In this document: piece by piece, positions 1 to 7,155 of the stretch
How positions within the stretch are numbered: position 1 is the stretch's first letter
How the letters are laid out: the number at the start of each line of letters is the position of its first letter
NCBI GenBank assembly: GCA_012799315.1
Contig: JAAZLM010000015.1
Location: forward strand, 1 to 8,791
Direction: 5' to 3'
DNA: 8,791 nt
Source of the DNA: Clostridiales bacterium
GTDB taxonomy: Bacteria > Bacillota > Clostridia > Oscillospirales > Ruminococcaceae
The notes under the pieces: generated by a model
What the model was told of the DNA's origin: nothing
What the model saw: only the letters and a program-made list of their open reading frames with translations
Databases searched by the model: none
Program-made: the position numbers and the translations under genes

Positions 1-2313
1 CTATCTACTTGTGGTGCAGAAGTTCAAAAGGGGAATGCGCCCGAAGAAAGAAAAATAGCTCGCCTATTTAGAAATCCTGAAGTAACTACACTTATTAAAA
101 GATGTAATGACTTCGGCGCTGGCGGAGTATCGGTAGCTATTGGCGAATTAGCTGATGGATTAATTATAGATCTAGATTCAGTACCTACAAAATATGATGG
201 TCTTGACGGAACGGAAATAGCTATTAGCGAATCGCAAGAACGTATGGCTATCGTCGTTACAAAGGAAAATGCAGATAAAATCATTCAAGAAGCAGATAAA
301 GAGAATTTAAGTGCTACCCTAGTAGCTGTTGTTACTGAAGAGCCTCGCCTCACAATGCATTGGAAGGGTAATACCATTGTCGATCTATCAAGAGAATTCT
401 TAAACTCTAACGGCGCTGTAAAACATACGAATATCCATGTTACTCAGCCCGAATTAACTGCTATCTCCCAACATAATAACTCAAAAGAATCATGGCTATC
501 CCATGTTTCCGATTTAAATATTTGTTCGCAAAAAGGATTGACTGAGAGATTCGATTCTACGATTGGCGGAGGAACTGTCCTTGCTCCGCTAGGAGGAAAA
601 AAGCAACTCACCCCTATTCAAGCAATGGTGGCAAAGCTGCCTGTATTGAATGCAGATACCTCAACTTGTTCATTGATGTCTTGGGGGTATAATCCATTTC
701 TCAGTGAGCAAAGCCCATTCCACGGGGCAATGAGCGCCGTAATAGAATCTATTGCAAAAATTATTGCAACTGGTGGAACTCGTTCACAATGTTGGCTATC
801 GTTCCAAGAATTCTTTGAAGATCCTAAGAATGATCCAATCCGCTGGGGCAAGCCTTTTTCAGCATTATTAGGCGCATTCAAGGCACAGCTTGAATTAGGT
901 TGTGGTGCGATAGGCGGTAAGGATTCTATGTCCGGCAGCTTTGAAGATATAGATGTTCCCCCTACTTTAATTTCCTTTGCTGTATCGGCATCGGATAGTG
1001 TGAATATAATATCTCCAGAATTCAAAGATGCAGGCGATAAAGTGATTTTACTATCACCCGATTATGATGAAAATGGTGTACCAGTATTTGAAAGTGTCCG
1101 TAATGTATTCGACACTGTAGAAAAGCTAATTAAAGATGGCATTGCTAAGTCTGCATGGGCGGTTGGATATGGTGGCATTGCTGAAGCTATTGCTAAGATG
1201 TGCTTTGGTAATGGGCTAGGATTTGATTTCAAATGCAGCCTAACCGACAAAGATCTATTTGAAGGAACATATGGTTCATTCGTCATTGCTGTCGATAAAG
1301 ATGCTGATATTGATGGTAAAATCATCGGTAACGTATCTGAAAACGCTGCAATTAAATTCGATGAATTCAGCATAAACATCAAGGAATTACAATCTGCATG
1401 GGAGAATAAGTTGGAGCCGATTTTCCCGACAAAAATAGATAAAACTACATCGGCAGCTAATGCGATTAATTTTAGTAATAGCAAACAGATCTCCCCATCA
1501 ATTAAGGTTGCTAAGCCGCGGGTAGTAATACCTATTGTGACGGGCACTAATAGCGAATACGATCTATCCCGAGAATTTGAAAACGCAGGCGCAAATGTTG
1601 AGGTATTCGTAATGCGTGATAGAAATGTTGCCGAAATGCAAGAATCTATCAATGGACTAGAAAGTATTATAAGAAGCTCGCAAATAATGGTGCTGCCAAG
1701 CGGATTTGCTGGCGGAGAAAAATCGGAAGGTAGTGGAATGTTCCTAGCATCACTACTGAGCAACGCAAAAATAAAAGATGCGGTTCTCGATCTACTGAAT
1801 AATCGTGACGGTTTAATACTCGGCATTAATAGCGGATTCAATGCTCTGCTAAAATTAGGACTCCTACCCTATGGCGAATACCGTGAAGTTGGGCAAAGTG
1901 GTGCAACATTAACATCTAATGTGATTAGCCGCTACCAATCAAAACTTGTCAATACACGCATTGCATCGAATAAATCTCCGTGGCTCTATTCGGCGAATGT
2001 CGGTGATATTCACACTCTACCAATTTCACATGATGAGGGTAGATTCATAGCGTCGGACGAATTGATCGGCGAATTAGCTAAGAACGGACAGATCGCCGCA
2101 CAGTATGTAGATTTCAACGGCGATCCGACCATGGATATTAGATTCAACCCATCAACATCGGCTTGTGCGATTGAGGCTATATCTTCGCCGGATGGTCGCA
2201 TCCTAGGTAAGATGGCGCATAATGAGCGCATTGGCTCCGATAATATCTATAAGAACATCACGGGGAATTTTGATCATAATATCTTTAAAGATGGCGTCAA
2301 TTACTTCCTATAA
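1..2313 (+). CDS. purL: Phosphoribosylformylglycinamidine synthase, large single-chain form, 3' part (5' end outside window)
   Basis: This enzyme makes FGAM from FGAR, ATP and glutamine in purine synthesis. The frame is open from base 1, giving 770 residues; the family's large form is about 1,240, so roughly the first 470 are missing. The in-frame ATG at 244 is internal: motifs such as CGAEVQKGNAP and FGAGGVSVAIGELADG lie upstream of it. The synthase part shows SWGYNP and GGKDSMSGSFEDIDVPP, as expected. The C-terminal class I glutamine amidotransferase domain starts near base 1500. It keeps the His and Glu of HNER (2218-2226), but the nucleophile motif, normally G-I-C-N-G-F-Q in this family, reads GINSGFN, with Asn at 1828-1830 in place of the catalytic Cys. 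Usual GTNC reads GTNS (Ser at 1552-1554), and the GGFSxGDEPDGS loop reads SGFAGGEKSEGS (1699-1734). I infer a full-length protein with a damaged glutaminase, perhaps using free ammonia. Family assignment is very secure; the functional inference is moderate. Confidence 0.96.
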   Translation, partial: LSTCGAEVQKGNAPEERKIARLFRNPEVTTLIKRCNDFGAGGVSVAIGELADGLIIDLDSVPTKYDGLDGTEIAISESQERMAIVVTKENADKIIQEADKENLSATLVAVVTEEPRLTMHWKGNTIVDLSREFLNSNGAVKHTNIHVTQPELTAISQHNNSKESWLSHVSDLNICSQKGLTERFDSTIGGGTVLAPLGGKKQLTPIQAMVAKLPVLNADTSTCSLMSWGYNPFLSEQSPFHGAMSAVIESIAKIIATGGTRSQCWLSFQEFFEDPKNDPIRWGKPFSALLGAFKAQLELGCGAIGGKDSMSGSFEDIDVPPTLISFAVSASDSVNIISPEFKDAGDKVILLSPDYDENGVPVFESVRNVFDTVEKLIKDGIAKSAWAVGYGGIAEAIAKMCFGNGLGFDFKCSLTDKDLFEGTYGSFVIAVDKDADIDGKIIGNVSENAAIKFDEFSINIKELQSAWENKLEPIFPTKIDKTTSAANAINFSNSKQISPSIKVAKPRVVIPIVTGTNSEYDLSREFENAGANVEVFVMRDRNVAEMQESINGLESIIRSSQIMVLPSGFAGGEKSEGSGMFLASLLSNAKIKDAVLDLLNNRDGLILGINSGFNALLKLGLLPYGEYREVGQSGATLTSNVISRYQSKLVNTRIASNKSPWLYSANVGDIHTLPISHDEGRFIASDELIGELAKNGQIAAQYVDFNGDPTMDIRFNPSTSACAIEAISSPDGRILGKMAHNERIGSDNIYKNITGNFDHNIFKDGVNYFL

Positions 2314-2331
2314 ACATGATAAATTAAATTA

Positions 2332-2382
2332 AAGCAGGCCATTGTCACCTTAAGATAAATTTAGGTTGACAATGGCTTGTTT
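2332..2382 (+). terminator. Long hairpin after purL, possible intrinsic terminator
   Basis: A perfect 10-base inverted repeat (GCCATTGTCA at 2338-2347, TGACAATGGC at 2367-2376) extends outward to about 16 pairs if two G-T pairs are allowed. An A-rich run precedes it and TTGTTT forms its right edge. It begins 18 bases after the purL stop, so it could end purL transcription. There is no clean run of T after the stem, and the same bases carry the birA promoter and a BirA-like operator, so the terminator role is only plausible. Confidence 0.45.
2342..2372. promoter_or_regulatory. Probable BirA operator (biotin repressor site)
   Basis: The right half GGTTGACAA (2364-2372) matches 8 of 9 bases of the GGTTAACAA half-site described for BirA in Firmicutes and other bacteria. 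The left half TTGTCACCT (2342-2350) is weaker, about 6 of 9 against TTGTTAACC, as if one A had been lost. The gap between halves is 13 bases, one short of the usual 14-16. The right half covers the whole -35 element of the promoter for birA, whose product has a DNA-binding domain. I infer that biotinyl-AMP-bound BirA blocks its own operon here. Confidence 0.6.
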
Positions 2383-2394
2383 CTATGTTACAAT
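2366..2394 (+). promoter_or_regulatory. Sigma-A promoter of the birA-bioY operon
   Basis: A consensus -35 TTGACA (2366-2371) and a TACAAT -10 (2389-2394), one base from TATAAT, are separated by exactly 17 bases. Transcription should start near 2400, leaving a leader of about 25 bases before the birA start codon. The -35 is inside the BirA-like operator and the right arm of the hairpin. Confidence 0.85.
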
Positions 2395-2426
2395 GCTTTT
2401 ATTATCATAAGAACCGAGGTGAGAAA

Positions 2427-3410
2427 GTGAATGTGAAGCAACAAGTCCTAGCATCGCTTGAGAGGAATAAGGGCGAATATATCTCGGGCACAGATCTGTC
2501 CAATCGGTTGAATGTTAGCAGGAATGCCGTTTGGAAGGCAATCAAATCACTGCAAGACGACGGATACAGAATTGATGGCATTAAGAATAAAGGGTATTCA
2601 TTATCGACCAAGTGCGATATTATATCGGCACAAAGTATAGCAAAGTTTTTGTCTAGTGATGCAAAGCTTTTTGATATTGAAGTTCATGATGTTGTGGATT
2701 CAACAAATACTCAGCTTAAAGTTGAGGCTGGGAATGGCACCCCAGAAGGCAGGGTAATTATTGCGAATGAGCAAACATCGGGCCGTGGCAGAATGAATCG
2801 AAGTTTTTTCTCCCCATCTAACACGGGGATTTATATGAGTATTCTTCTTCGCCCTAAGATGACTGCCGAGGAATCGCTATTCCTCACGACTGCCGCCGCT
2901 GTTGCCGTTGCAAAGTCAATTGAGAATGTTTCTGGTTGCGATGCTAAAATTAAATGGGTCAACGATATTTTCTGCAATGGCAGAAAAGTATGCGGAATTC
3001 TAACCGAGGCAACGCTCGACATTGAAAGTGGCGGGTTGCAATATGCAGTCGTTGGGATCGGCATCAATATTATACCGCCGAAGGAGGATTTCCCGAGCGA
3101 ATTACATGGTGTTGCAACTTCAATTTTCGATAAAGACGGTTATTATGTCGAGGCTAAGAGTAAATTGGTCGCACTAATTCTTGATGAGTTCTGGCAGTAT
3201 TATCAGAATATTAGCAGTAGGAACTTCCTAGACGAATATCGTGAGCGATCCAATATTATAGGTAAGGAAGTAACTGTGCATTATGCAAATAAAAAAGAGA
3301 GAGCTACAGTACTGGGAATTGATGACCAGTGCCATTTGACGGTCAGGACTGCGAATGGTGAGGTAAAGAGCCTTTCATCGGGTGAAGTGAGTATTAGGGA
3401 GTTTGAATAA
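2427..3410 (+). CDS. birA: Bifunctional biotin-[acetyl-CoA-carboxylase] ligase / biotin operon repressor BirA
   Basis: BirA activates biotin to biotinyl-AMP and attaches it to carrier proteins such as the carboxylase carrier subunit; when not needed as ligase it binds DNA as a repressor. The 327-residue protein has an N-terminal winged helix-turn-helix (about 1-60, with NRLNVSRNAVWKAI), a catalytic domain with DSTNTQ (91-96), the biotinyl-AMP loop SGRGRMNR (118-125), KWVNDI (176-181) and GRKVCG (185-190, Lys187 the likely active-site lysine), AVVGIGIN, and a C-terminal SH3-like cap. I chose GTG at 2427 because GAGGTG (2416-2421) lies 5 bases upstream; GTG at 2433 is a weaker alternative. An in-frame ATG at 2385 lies inside the promoter, upstream of the predicted transcript start, so it is rejected. 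The stop codon is 1 base from the bioY ATG. The HTH and the upstream operator predict autoregulation. Confidence 0.96.
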   Translation: MNVKQQVLASLERNKGEYISGTDLSNRLNVSRNAVWKAIKSLQDDGYRIDGIKNKGYSLSTKCDIISAQSIAKFLSSDAKLFDIEVHDVVDSTNTQLKVEAGNGTPEGRVIIANEQTSGRGRMNRSFFSPSNTGIYMSILLRPKMTAEESLFLTTAAAVAVAKSIENVSGCDAKIKWVNDIFCNGRKVCGILTEATLDIESGGLQYAVVGIGINIIPPKEDFPSELHGVATSIFDKDGYYVEAKSKLVALILDEFWQYYQNISSRNFLDEYRERSNIIGKEVTVHYANKKERATVLGIDDQCHLTVRTANGEVKSLSSGEVSIREFE

Positions 3411-3411
3411 T

Positions 3412-3963
3412 ATGAATAAAAGTAAACTATTAATAATGGATATTGTCTTTGCAGGGATGTTCTCTGCAGTAATATCGGTTTTGTCGGTAATTGCTTTTCC
3501 GACACCGTTCGGTATTCCTATAACATTGCAAACATTCGCAATTGCGCTTTGCGGTTATGTTCTGGGGTGGAAGTTGGGACTTTTATCCACGGCGGTCTAT
3601 ATTCTAGTCGGCACTATTGGGTTGCCTGTTTTTGCGGGATTCAGTGCTGGAATAGGTGTTTTATTCGGCATGACGGGCGGATTCATTTGGGGATTCCTTT
3701 TCCTTGCTGCACTATGCGGATTGCAAGCTGATTCAGCAAATAGATTTATTAAGATTGCTCTAGGCTTATTAGGGCTGATTATCTGCCATATTCTTGGGAT
3801 AATCCAGTTTTCACTTATTGCATCAACTTCAATTATAAAATCATTTTTCATTGTTTCATCGTCATTTTTAATAAAGGATATAATTTCTATCTTTGGGGCA
3901 TATTTTGTTTCGATAGCAATTAAAAGAGCCGTTACTAAGCTCGGTTATAATCGCAATGTATAA
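3412..3963 (+). CDS. bioY: Biotin transporter BioY (substrate-binding membrane component of an ECF transporter)
   Basis: This 183-residue, strongly hydrophobic protein has about six predicted membrane segments (roughly 9-29, 35-52, 55-72, 80-103, 112-133 and 148-172). The BioY signature region is clear: GLPVFAGFSAG (70-80) followed by GMTGGFIWGF (86-95), where many homologues have G-P-T-G-G. BioY captures biotin and works with the shared EcfA/EcfA'/EcfT energising module, none of which is encoded here. The start is ATG 3412, 10 bases after AGGGAG (3396-3401); a TTG at 3403 in the same frame sits only 1 base after that site. It follows birA by 1 base and overlaps the next gene by 8 bases, so it is almost certainly in the BirA-controlled operon. 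Uptake instead of synthesis suggests dependence on external biotin, although bio synthesis genes could lie elsewhere. Confidence 0.94.
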   Translation: MNKSKLLIMDIVFAGMFSAVISVLSVIAFPTPFGIPITLQTFAIALCGYVLGWKLGLLSTAVYILVGTIGLPVFAGFSAGIGVLFGMTGGFIWGFLFLAALCGLQADSANRFIKIALGLLGLIICHILGIIQFSLIASTSIIKSFFIVSSSFLIKDIISIFGAYFVSIAIKRAVTKLGYNRNV

Positions 3964-4366
3964 ATTAAGAGCACACCACTTACTATGCATGCGACTATTC
4001 GTAGGTGAAGGGTATAGCGATGCATTCGCCTCTAATATGCAAAGATGTATCGATGCTTTTACAAATGAACCGTCACTAGAATTTCAGCTAGTTCCCGCTT
4101 GTGACGATATATGTATGCATTGCCCTAATTTAAATTCTAGCTATCAATGCTCGCAAGGTGATCAAAATATATTACATAAAGATCGTCTTGTAGCAGAAAT
4201 TCTAGAACTCAAAATGTTAGACAGCTATTCATATAGTGAGATCGGCGACAAAATATTAAAACTTATGAAAAATGCTGAATTTGAAAGATGTTGCTCTACT
4301 TGCAAATGGTATGAAGTCGGGCTATGTTCATTCGATAATCTAGTTGCAAATTTAAGCGCAAACTAA
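3956..4366 (+). CDS. Small cysteine-rich protein, DUF1284 family, function unknown
   Basis: The 136-residue product starts with LRAHHLLC (4-11), the hallmark of the DUF1284 family, whose members are about this length and have been suggested to bind an iron-sulfur cluster. Ten cysteines are present (11, 31, 49, 53, 56, 65, 112, 113, 116, 124), including a C-x3-C-x2-C group (CDDICMHC) and a C-C-x2-C group followed by a last Cys eight residues later. With His7 and His8 they could bind a metal or a cluster. There is no signal peptide or membrane segment, so it is probably cytoplasmic. Its ATG overlaps the end of bioY by 8 bases and has no good ribosome site, which suggests translational coupling. 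Placement ties its expression to biotin, but I know of no function and do not assign one. Confidence 0.88.
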   Translation: MYKLRAHHLLCMRLFVGEGYSDAFASNMQRCIDAFTNEPSLEFQLVPACDDICMHCPNLNSSYQCSQGDQNILHKDRLVAEILELKMLDSYSYSEIGDKILKLMKNAEFERCCSTCKWYEVGLCSFDNLVANLSAN

Positions 4367-4379
4367 CTCAATCAAAGAA

Positions 4380-4427
4380 ATCTCCATCTAATAGAACGAA
4401 TTCTACTAGATGGAGATATTTATTTTG
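4380..4427. terminator. Bidirectional intrinsic terminator between convergent operons
   Basis: ATCTCCATCTA (4380-4390) and TAGATGGAGAT (4407-4417) are perfect inverted repeats. The stem continues inward past one A-C mismatch through five more pairs to a CGAA loop (4397-4400), 17 positions in all. On the + strand the stem is followed by ATTTATTTT; on the - strand by TTCTTTGATT. It lies 14 bases after the DUF1284 stop and 27 bases beyond the fucI stop, so it can serve both units. Confidence 0.88.
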
Positions 4428-4443
4428 GTTTAATTGAATTTAT

Positions 4444-6207
4444 CTATTTATATATCGGGCCATAATGTTTGCACGCTCTATAATCTGCACCTTCTAAATC
4501 GTTAGTGCCGAATGCGCTCCATGCGTGAGGGCGGTAAATGCGCTCCTTCTCCACATTATGCATGCTGACTGGAATGCGGAGCATCGATGCGACTGTGATT
4601 AAGTCATCGCCGATATGACCGTAGGAAAATGCACCGTGATTCGCTCCCCAATTTGCCATAACTGAATATGTGTCTGTAAAGGCGCCTTCTCCAGTAATTT
4701 TTGGTGTGAACCATGTTGATGGCCAAGTAGGGTCAGTTCTATCAAGTAGAGTTTTGTTTATATCTTCAGGTAGTTCAACAGTATACCCTTCGGCGATTTG
4801 CAGCGTCGGGCCGATTCCGTCGATAATATTGATTCTTGCCATGGTGACGGGCATTTCTCCCTTAGTTGAAAATGTTGATGAGAATCCCCCGCCTCTGAAA
4901 TACTCGACATTCGCCGGGCTGAAATTAGTTGCATCAAGACACGCTTTTATATCATCGTCGGTTAGATCCCACCAACGCTTCATAGTTGGGTTGCCGTTCT
5001 CGTCTTTTTGCTCGCCTGTTCCATCAAGTGCCGCAGCACCGGAATTGATCAAGTGGATAATGCCATTGGCCGCTAGTCCTTTAGCCTTTTTACCGGTCAC
5101 TCTCTCCATCGACTCGGCACTCCAATATGTGCGAACATCTGCAAACACTGATGCTCTTGCAGTCAAGAGGTGTAGGAATATCATCGTCAGCGCATTTAAG
5201 GTATCGTTCTCAGTAGCGAAAACGAATTGCTCACGCTTGCCGTTCCAGTCAAAGCTAGAATTCATAATAGCTTCAGTGAAATCGGCATTAGGGCGGAAAT
5301 CAGTCCACTGTCTTTGCCCTTGGAATCCGCCTGCAATAGCATTCTTGCCTCTTGCCTCTTCTTCGAATCCCATCTCAGCAAGCTTTGGATTCCCCTGCAT
5401 TAAATCCATGAAAATCAGCGTCATCTTAGCACAGTATTCCCACTCTGCATCTTTTTGTTCTCTAGAATGAGCTTTTTCAGGTTTGTTGCGGTCTTCGCCC
5501 TCCTTGATATTTGCCTTTATCCATGACATAAGCTTCTCATATTCATCATGATCGTATATCCCTAGTTCGATACGACGAATAATTTCACTCATATCAGTCC
5601 ATTCCGCTCTTAGTCCAAAGTATTTTTGGAATATATCAGCATCGCAATATGAGCCTGCAATCCCCATTGAAACACCGCCAATATTGAGATAAGCTCTATT
5701 GCGCATTGTTCCAACTGTGATAGCGGATCGTGCGAATCTTAAAATCTTTTCCTTAACATCTTGGGGAATTTCTGTATCGTCTTTGTCTTGGACTTCATGC
5801 CCATAGATTGAGAATGCTGGCAATCCACGCTGATTATGTGCCGCCATTACAGCAGCTAGATATACTGCCCCGGGGCGCTCCGTACCGTTAAATCCCCACA
5901 CAGCTTTAATCGTTAGCGGATCTAAGTCCATAGTTTCGCTCCCGTAACACCAGCAAGGTGTAACGGATAGAGTTGCGCATACATTTTCTTTAGAAAACTT
6001 GTCCGCACAGGCGGCAGCCTCTGCTCCCCCGCCTATTGTTGTGTCGGCAATAACACATTCGACAGGTTGTCCGTTCGCATGAAAGACATTCGCTGATATT
6101 AGCTCGGCGGCGGACTTCGCCATACGCATTGTGTGTTCTTCTAAATCCTCTCTAACACCGAACTGGCGCCCATCAATTACTGGTCTGATTCCTATCCTTG
6201 GCAACAT
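4444..6207 (-). CDS. fucI: L-fucose isomerase
   Basis: FucI is a Mn-dependent ketol isomerase converting L-fucose to L-fuculose; members also accept D-arabinose. The protein is 587 residues against 591 in E. coli and aligns end to end: [12 protein letters not shown] at the start, [50 protein letters not shown] and [10 protein letters not shown]. The residues equivalent to the E. coli metal and catalytic set are present: Glu333 (ATEND), Asp357 (FADVRTYW) and His524 (GANHG). The ATG at 6207 has AGGAGG (6220-6215) 7 bases upstream. It follows thrB by 30 bases on the same strand with no space for an obvious promoter, so it is probably the last gene of hom-thrB-fucI. No fuculokinase, aldolase, mutarotase or sugar transporter gene is nearby, which is unusual. 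Some 60-base stretches are clearly GC-richer (52-63%) than sampled thrB or hom stretches, but others are not, so transfer is not shown. Confidence 0.96.
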   Translation of the reverse strand: MLPRIGIRPVIDGRQFGVREDLEEHTMRMAKSAAELISANVFHANGQPVECVIADTTIGGGAEAAACADKFSKENVCATLSVTPCWCYGSETMDLDPLTIKAVWGFNGTERPGAVYLAAVMAAHNQRGLPAFSIYGHEVQDKDDTEIPQDVKEKILRFARSAITVGTMRNRAYLNIGGVSMGIAGSYCDADIFQKYFGLRAEWTDMSEIIRRIELGIYDHDEYEKLMSWIKANIKEGEDRNKPEKAHSREQKDAEWEYCAKMTLIFMDLMQGNPKLAEMGFEEEARGKNAIAGGFQGQRQWTDFRPNADFTEAIMNSSFDWNGKREQFVFATENDTLNALTMIFLHLLTARASVFADVRTYWSAESMERVTGKKAKGLAANGIIHLINSGAAALDGTGEQKDENGNPTMKRWWDLTDDDIKACLDATNFSPANVEYFRGGGFSSTFSTKGEMPVTMARINIIDGIGPTLQIAEGYTVELPEDINKTLLDRTDPTWPSTWFTPKITGEGAFTDTYSVMANWGANHGAFSYGHIGDDLITVASMLRIPVSMHNVEKERIYRPHAWSAFGTNDLEGADYRACKHYGPIYK

Positions 6208-6237
6208 ATTACATCCTCCTAAATTATAGTTGATATA

Positions 6238-7128
6238 TTACTTTAATAACGTTGTACCATGATTGTCTATATTCATTCTTAGTAGCTGCCATTTTTCTAA
6301 CCCTTGCTTATCTAATATTTTTCTTAATTCGGTAGTGAAATCTACCTTTTTAGCATCTACTATTGACATTATAGTCGGGCCTGCGCCACTGATATACGAT
6401 GCGTATGCGCCTAAATCTAAAGCTGTTTGCATTACTTGTTCAACATTGGGCATTAATTTTAGTCGGAAGCTTTGGTGTAATCTATCTTCAGTTGCCACCT
6501 TTAGATTCTCATATTTCCCTGTAAGAATTGATGCGGAAAATAGTGCTGCCCTTGACAAATTGAATACTGCATCTTTATGCGGTATTTGTTCGGGTAGACG
6601 CGCTCTTGCTGTTTCAGTTTTTACGGTATAATCCGGAATAATTGCAACAAAATCAAGGTGACCGCATACTTCCTGCTTCACCCAATGAACCTCATCATCA
6701 TCGAATACGGCAGTGACGATACCACCTAATAAGCATGGAGCGGTATTATCGGGATGCCCCTCAATTTTCGCTGAAAGATTGACTAAATCATCGTGGGTAA
6801 GTGGATTTTTTAACAAGGTGTTCGCTCCAACAAGCCCTGCAATTACGCATGCTGAACTACTCCCAAGTCCCCTAGTCATTGGAATATTACTTTCCTGCTC
6901 GATCATTAGTCCTCTGAACTTTACTCCGCAGATATCATAAACTTTTTTTGCTGTTTGGTATATTAAATTGTTCTCGTCAAGCGGTATATTGCGCTCATCT
7001 TTTGATAGAATTTTTACTCCGTCATACTCCTGCATTCCAACATAGTTATAACAGCTAACTGCAAGTCCTAATGCATCAAATCCAGCGCCTAAATTTGCGC
7101 TAGTTGCGGGGATTCTAATCTTTATCAT
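6238..7128 (-). CDS. thrB: Homoserine kinase
   Basis: ThrB phosphorylates homoserine with ATP to O-phosphohomoserine, the substrate of threonine synthase. The 296-residue protein is a typical GHMP kinase. It has the N-terminal substrate motif PATSANLGAGFDALG (7-21), the ATP-binding loop PMTRGLGSSSAC (83-94), EGHPDNTAP (123-131), and the C-terminal glycine motif ISGAGPT (246-252). The length is normal for the family (about 290-310). The start ATG at 7128 is preceded by AGGGAAGG (7147-7140), spaced 11 bases, rather long. An ATG at 7137 closer to that site meets a stop two codons later, so it cannot be the gene start. The hom stop is 27 bases upstream, consistent with one operon. No threonine synthase gene is in the window. 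Confidence 0.97.
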   Translation of the reverse strand: MIKIRIPATSANLGAGFDALGLAVSCYNYVGMQEYDGVKILSKDERNIPLDENNLIYQTAKKVYDICGVKFRGLMIEQESNIPMTRGLGSSSACVIAGLVGANTLLKNPLTHDDLVNLSAKIEGHPDNTAPCLLGGIVTAVFDDDEVHWVKQEVCGHLDFVAIIPDYTVKTETARARLPEQIPHKDAVFNLSRAALFSASILTGKYENLKVATEDRLHQSFRLKLMPNVEQVMQTALDLGAYASYISGAGPTIMSIVDAKKVDFTTELRKILDKQGLEKWQLLRMNIDNHGTTLLK

Positions 7129-7155
7129 TTAAAACATAGCCTTCCCTAAAAAACA

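Noticed and set aside
1062..1841. Long - strand frame inside purL
   Set aside because: It overlaps strongly conserved PurL sequence on the other strand and shows no recognisable domain.
2385..2426. Upstream ATG extending birA by 14 residues
   Set aside because: It lies within the promoter spacer, ahead of the expected transcript start, and has no ribosome site. GTG at 2427 has GAGGTG 5 bases upstream.
3403..3411. TTG start for bioY overlapping the end of birA
   Set aside because: The only ribosome-site candidate (AGGGAG) ends 1 base before it, too close. ATG 3412 gives the usual BioY N-terminus.
4670..5470. Long + strand frame inside fucI
   Set aside because: It is the complement of conserved FucI coding sequence and has no family features or ribosome site of its own.
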